From positions 36,047 to 100,046 of the forward strand of contig NZ_JAWDMQ010000001.1 of NCBI RefSeq assembly GCF_046536515.1: 64,000 nt of DNA, read 5' to 3'. The stretch comes from Caldisphaera sp046536515. GTDB taxonomy: Archaea > Thermoproteota > Thermoprotei_A > Sulfolobales > Acidilobaceae. Under the pieces are notes generated by a model. That model saw only the letters and a list, made by a program, of their open reading frames with translations, ran no database searches and was not told the DNA's origin. The translations under genes were made by a program, and so were the position numbers. This document shows positions 61,917 to 64,000 of the stretch, piece after piece; within the stretch, counting starts at the first letter, position 1; each line of letters opens with the position of its first letter.

Positions 61917-62135
61917 ATGTTTGGAAGAGAAAGACCCGCAGGCATAGTAACAGGTTATGGTTGGGGCCCTATAGCTAAGCAAGTAGCAGAATTGCTATCA
62001 AAATCCGGATTCAAAGTAATAGAGCCCCTAGTAACAGTAAAAAACAAAATTAAAGAGGAAGATATAAATAAGCTAAATGAATTATCTGATAAAATTATTG
62101 AGGCTTTATTAAAAATCACAGAACCCAACAAATAG
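61917..62135 (+). pseudogene. flavodiiron protein gene, 3' remnant
   Basis: Seventy-two codons from the C-terminal flavodoxin domain of an A-type flavoprotein: RPAGIVTGYGWGPIAKQVAE matches the 'g.fgSyGWg..av.....' FMN site, followed by KSGFKVIEPLVTVK. In-frame sequence extends a little upstream (SLYQVK) to about 61899. Together with the 5' remnant only about 155 of roughly 400 codons remain, so the element sits in a gene that has also lost some 240 codons. Confidence 0.78.
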
Positions 62136-62157
62136 TTATTGTTTTAAATCTAAAAAA

Positions 62158-63429
62158 TTATTCTAAATTTATTTCATCACCGTTATCCGGTATTATGACC
62201 TCTATATTGTTATTTTGGCTTTTTATTTCTTCAGATAACAATTTTTGGCCTTCTGGCTCTCCATGAACCAATATTACCTTTCTTAATCCTTGTATGCTTT
62301 TTATAGTTTCTAGAATTCCTTTTTTATCTGTATGGCTTGAAAAGTCAAACCACTCTACCCTTGACTCTACATTAAAGTTTTTATTTCCATCGGTGTAAAA
62401 ACCTTTTTCTAATATATCTCTTCCAGGAGTACCTTCTGCCTGATAGCTAACCATAAATACTGCATTTCTTGGATTATTAGAAATCTTCTTAAGATAATAA
62501 AGGCTTGGTCCTCCCTTCATCATACCTGCACTTGCTATTATTACACCTGGTTCTTTTAATGCTCTTCTCCTATCATTCCATCCTTTCACTAATCTTTGCT
62601 CTTGCATTGCTTTAAGAAGTAAACGAGGAGATTTCAGGTAATTGCTATGTGCAATATAAAGTTCTGCTATATCCCTTATCATTCCATCCACCCATACATT
62701 ATATCCAAAACCTTTTTCCTCAAGTAATGCCATTATCTCTTGACCTCTTGAGACTCCGAAAGCAGGAACCAAAACAACTCCATTTTTTTCAACTACGTCA
62801 TTAACATCATCAATAAATCTCTTTTCGCTTTCTTCTCTAGGAGGATGATTAGATGTTGAATATGTTGATTCAATTATTAACGTGTCTGCTTTAACCCCAT
62901 TTAATTTATGCGGACCTTTTAGTTTCGTTTCTATAGTATTCATGTCAGCAGTATATAATATTCTGTTACTATTTGTTTCAACAAGTACGCTTGCACTACC
63001 AGGTATGTGCCCACTATCCATTAATGTTACCAGAAAATTCCCATATTCATATGTTTTTTCATAGTTCATAGTTTCTGCAGAAACTAGCATATCATTAATA
63101 CTTTGTTCATCAAAAGGTAAATAAGGGCCGTTTAATTTTATCATATCCAATAACAAAATTTTACTTACGTCTAAAGTTAATGGAGTAGCTCCTAGCTTTG
63201 GCATCACAGATATATATAAAGAAGGAGCTGCCCCTATATGGTCTAGGTGACTATGTGTTAAAATTATTATATCTATATCTTTTGGTCTTACATGGAGAGG
63301 AAAAATAGGCCTATCGTTTTCATCAAAGTTTACCCCATAGTCTAATAGGGCAAATTTTTCATCTTGCTCAATCAAAATTCCTGCCCTACCAACTTCCTTT
63401 CCGCTACCTAGTATCTTTATTTTTGACAT
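62158..63429 (-). CDS. beta-CASP ribonuclease, aCPSF2 type
   Basis: A 423-residue MBL/beta-CASP protein. ILTHSHLDHIGAAP is motif 2, MDSGHIPGSASV motif 3, YTADMNT motif 4; IIESTYS (A), VLVPAFGVSRGQE and IIASAGMMKGGPS (B), and FSSHTDKKGI with KVILVHGEPEG (C) define beta-CASP. No N-terminal KH domains are present, which points to aCPSF2 rather than aCPSF1/FttA. Archaeal members cut or trim RNA 3' ends or act as 5' exonucleases. It is transcribed from the 290-base spacer that also holds a long inverted repeat next to copy 2 of the TnpB element. Confidence 0.9.
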   Translation of the reverse strand: MSKIKILGSGKEVGRAGILIEQDEKFALLDYGVNFDENDRPIFPLHVRPKDIDIIILTHSHLDHIGAAPSLYISVMPKLGATPLTLDVSKILLLDMIKLNGPYLPFDEQSINDMLVSAETMNYEKTYEYGNFLVTLMDSGHIPGSASVLVETNSNRILYTADMNTIETKLKGPHKLNGVKADTLIIESTYSTSNHPPREESEKRFIDDVNDVVEKNGVVLVPAFGVSRGQEIMALLEEKGFGYNVWVDGMIRDIAELYIAHSNYLKSPRLLLKAMQEQRLVKGWNDRRRALKEPGVIIASAGMMKGGPSLYYLKKISNNPRNAVFMVSYQAEGTPGRDILEKGFYTDGNKNFNVESRVEWFDFSSHTDKKGILETIKSIQGLRKVILVHGEPEGQKLLSEEIKSQNNNIEVIIPDNGDEINLE

Positions 63430-63639
63430 TGTTTTTGCAAACCTCTATATTTCTCAATTTATATTTACATTTCAAACTTAATATTTAATAATTATAGTAT
63501 TTCTGTTAAAGTATTTTATTATTAAACCTTCTTAAAATACATTTATTTTAAATATTTTTAACTTTAAATAATATTAATAAAAAGCTTATAAATAATTTCT
63601 ACATTAATTAAATATGATAAAAGAGGAATAGAAAACTTT

Positions 63640-63690
63640 ATTTTTCAAGGTAGGGTAAAGTAAAAGATTAAACTTTACCTTTTGAAAAAT
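63640..63690. repeat. nested inverted repeat beside TnpB element copy 2
   Basis: Outer arms ATTTTTCAA (63640-63648) and TTGAAAAAT (63682-63690) are perfect complements. Inner arms GGTAAAGT (63654-63661) and ACTTTACC (63672-63679) are also perfect, with a ten-base loop and a small bulge between the stems. It lies 31 bases from the right end of element copy 2 and 210 bases upstream of the aCPSF2 start. Its function is unknown. The remaining spacer 63430-63639 is AT-rich without genes. Confidence 0.8.
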
Positions 63691-63721
63691 AACAAATGAT
63701 AACAAGGTATGCATCACTAAC

Positions 63722-64000
63722 TGACCTCCTCCCCGCCCTAAAGGGCAAGGGTTCCCTGAGGTCTTAAGGGTTACACCCCTTTTATGGGTGCTACTCTGTT
63801 ATGTTCTACAATAAAAGATAAAGGTTTCTTTATTGATGATAATACTTTACCTGTTGCTTTCTTTAATATGTTTAAAGCTCCATTTAAATCAGAATGAAGT
63901 TTATGTTTTAAGGGACAATTAATGACTCCCCTTGGTCCTCTTTTAACTTCTACATTATGATAAGCACAGTATCTGGACGTATTATATTCTATAACTTCAT
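63722..64000 (-). mobile_element. TnpB-only IS605-family element, copy 2 (cut by window edge)
   Basis: From 63722 the sequence repeats copy 1: the same first 18 bases, the same right-end stems (GACCTC/GAGGTC and GCCCT/AGGGC), then the tnpB 3' end with scattered differences. Flanks differ (AAC before copy 2, GTTAC before copy 1), which places the element edge near the shared TGACC. Confidence 0.85.
63771..64000 (-). CDS. tnpB: tnpB copy 2, C-terminal part (runs off window)
   Basis: The last 76 codons are readable and open: EVIEYNTSRYCAYHNVEVKR, then CPLKHKLHSDLNGALNILKK and, at the end, VAPIKGV. It differs from copy 1 at several residues (for example NV for NL, GP for NP, LK for LR), so the copies are not a recent identical duplication. 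The CxxH...CxxxH finger, the Glu before NTS and the final Asp are kept. Confidence 0.85.
   Translation of the reverse strand, partial: EVIEYNTSRYCAYHNVEVKRGPRGVINCPLKHKLHSDLNGALNILKKATGKVLSSIKKPLSFIVEHNRVAPIKGV

Noticed and set aside
61762..61982. Open frames on both strands across the left end of the element
   Set aside because: They combine tnpB antisense, element end and flavodiiron remnant in wrong frames; no family match.

Overview
The window is AT-rich archaeal DNA with tightly packed genes, GGTG/GGAGG ribosome binding sites and many TTG or GTG starts. Gene content points to a Thermoproteota (crenarchaeal) thermophile: a Cren7 chromatin protein, a standalone threonyl-tRNA editing protein (ThrRS-ed), an RPC34-like winged-helix protein, SRP19 plus 7S RNA, Trm10, Nep1, Gar1, Pelota, Orc1/Cdc6, RadA and an STT3/AglB oligosaccharyltransferase. 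An exported acid-type sedolisin protease, beta-oxidation genes and several CoA transferases suggest a heterotrophic acidophile close to Acidilobales such as Caldisphaera. That placement is inference; no rRNA gene is present to test it.

Layout. 1-5.5 kb: fatty/organic acid CoA metabolism (two acyl-CoA ligases, a 3-hydroxyacyl-CoA dehydrogenase/enoyl-CoA hydratase fusion, an acyl-CoA dehydrogenase). 5.8-12.7 kb: a VUT/YhhQ-type transporter, then a two-gene export operon of a 1401-residue membrane-anchored sedolisin and a PNGase A-like glycoamidase. 12.8-17.2 kb: hexulose-phosphate synthase, homoserine dehydrogenase, a two-subunit CoA transferase and a HIT protein. 17.2-21.3 kb: tRNA-Arg(CCT) with an odd two-hairpin leader, then a four-gene operon that makes heme from precorrin-2 via siroheme (sirC, ahbC, fused ahbA-ahbB, ahbD-like). 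21.4-30.5 kb: SRP19, RPC34-like protein, Gar1, a divergent TFB, a 1401-residue RecQ-like helicase with an N-terminal membrane helix, ATP synthase subunit D and Pelota. 30.5-37 kb: IMPase, two MFS transporters, a class II amidotransferase, an ABC exporter, 7S SRP RNA and tRNA-Ala(GGC). 37-44 kb: a + strand run of RNA and housekeeping genes (CinA-like, MIP18-like, RNase HII, Trm10, UPF0282, Nep1, phosphohexomutase, Trm112-like). 44-60 kb: STT3, 4-hydroxybutyryl-CoA dehydratase, Orc1/Cdc6, DUF99, MBL hydrolase, Cren7, ThrRS-ed, RadA, prepilin-type peptidase, a second HIT protein, a DHH phosphoesterase, eL38 with a charged tail, a fused CoA transferase and a HAD phosphatase. 60-64 kb: a TnpB-only IS605-family element that split and shortened a flavodiiron protein gene, an aCPSF2-type nuclease, and the start of a second copy of the same element.

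Several genes lie below a 60-residue cut-off and were found by eye: Cren7 (51545-51715), a 50-residue zinc ribbon (51934-52086) and a 57-residue coiled coil (44200-44373). RNA candidates beyond tRNA and 7S RNA are a C/D box guide RNA (59942-59995), the two-hairpin leader of tRNA-Arg and the TnpB-linked right-end RNA. The points most worth a second look are the TnpB family with a rearranged nuclease centre and zinc finger, the C33 tRNA-Arg, the sedolisin/PNGase pair, the membrane-anchored helicase and the divergent TFB.
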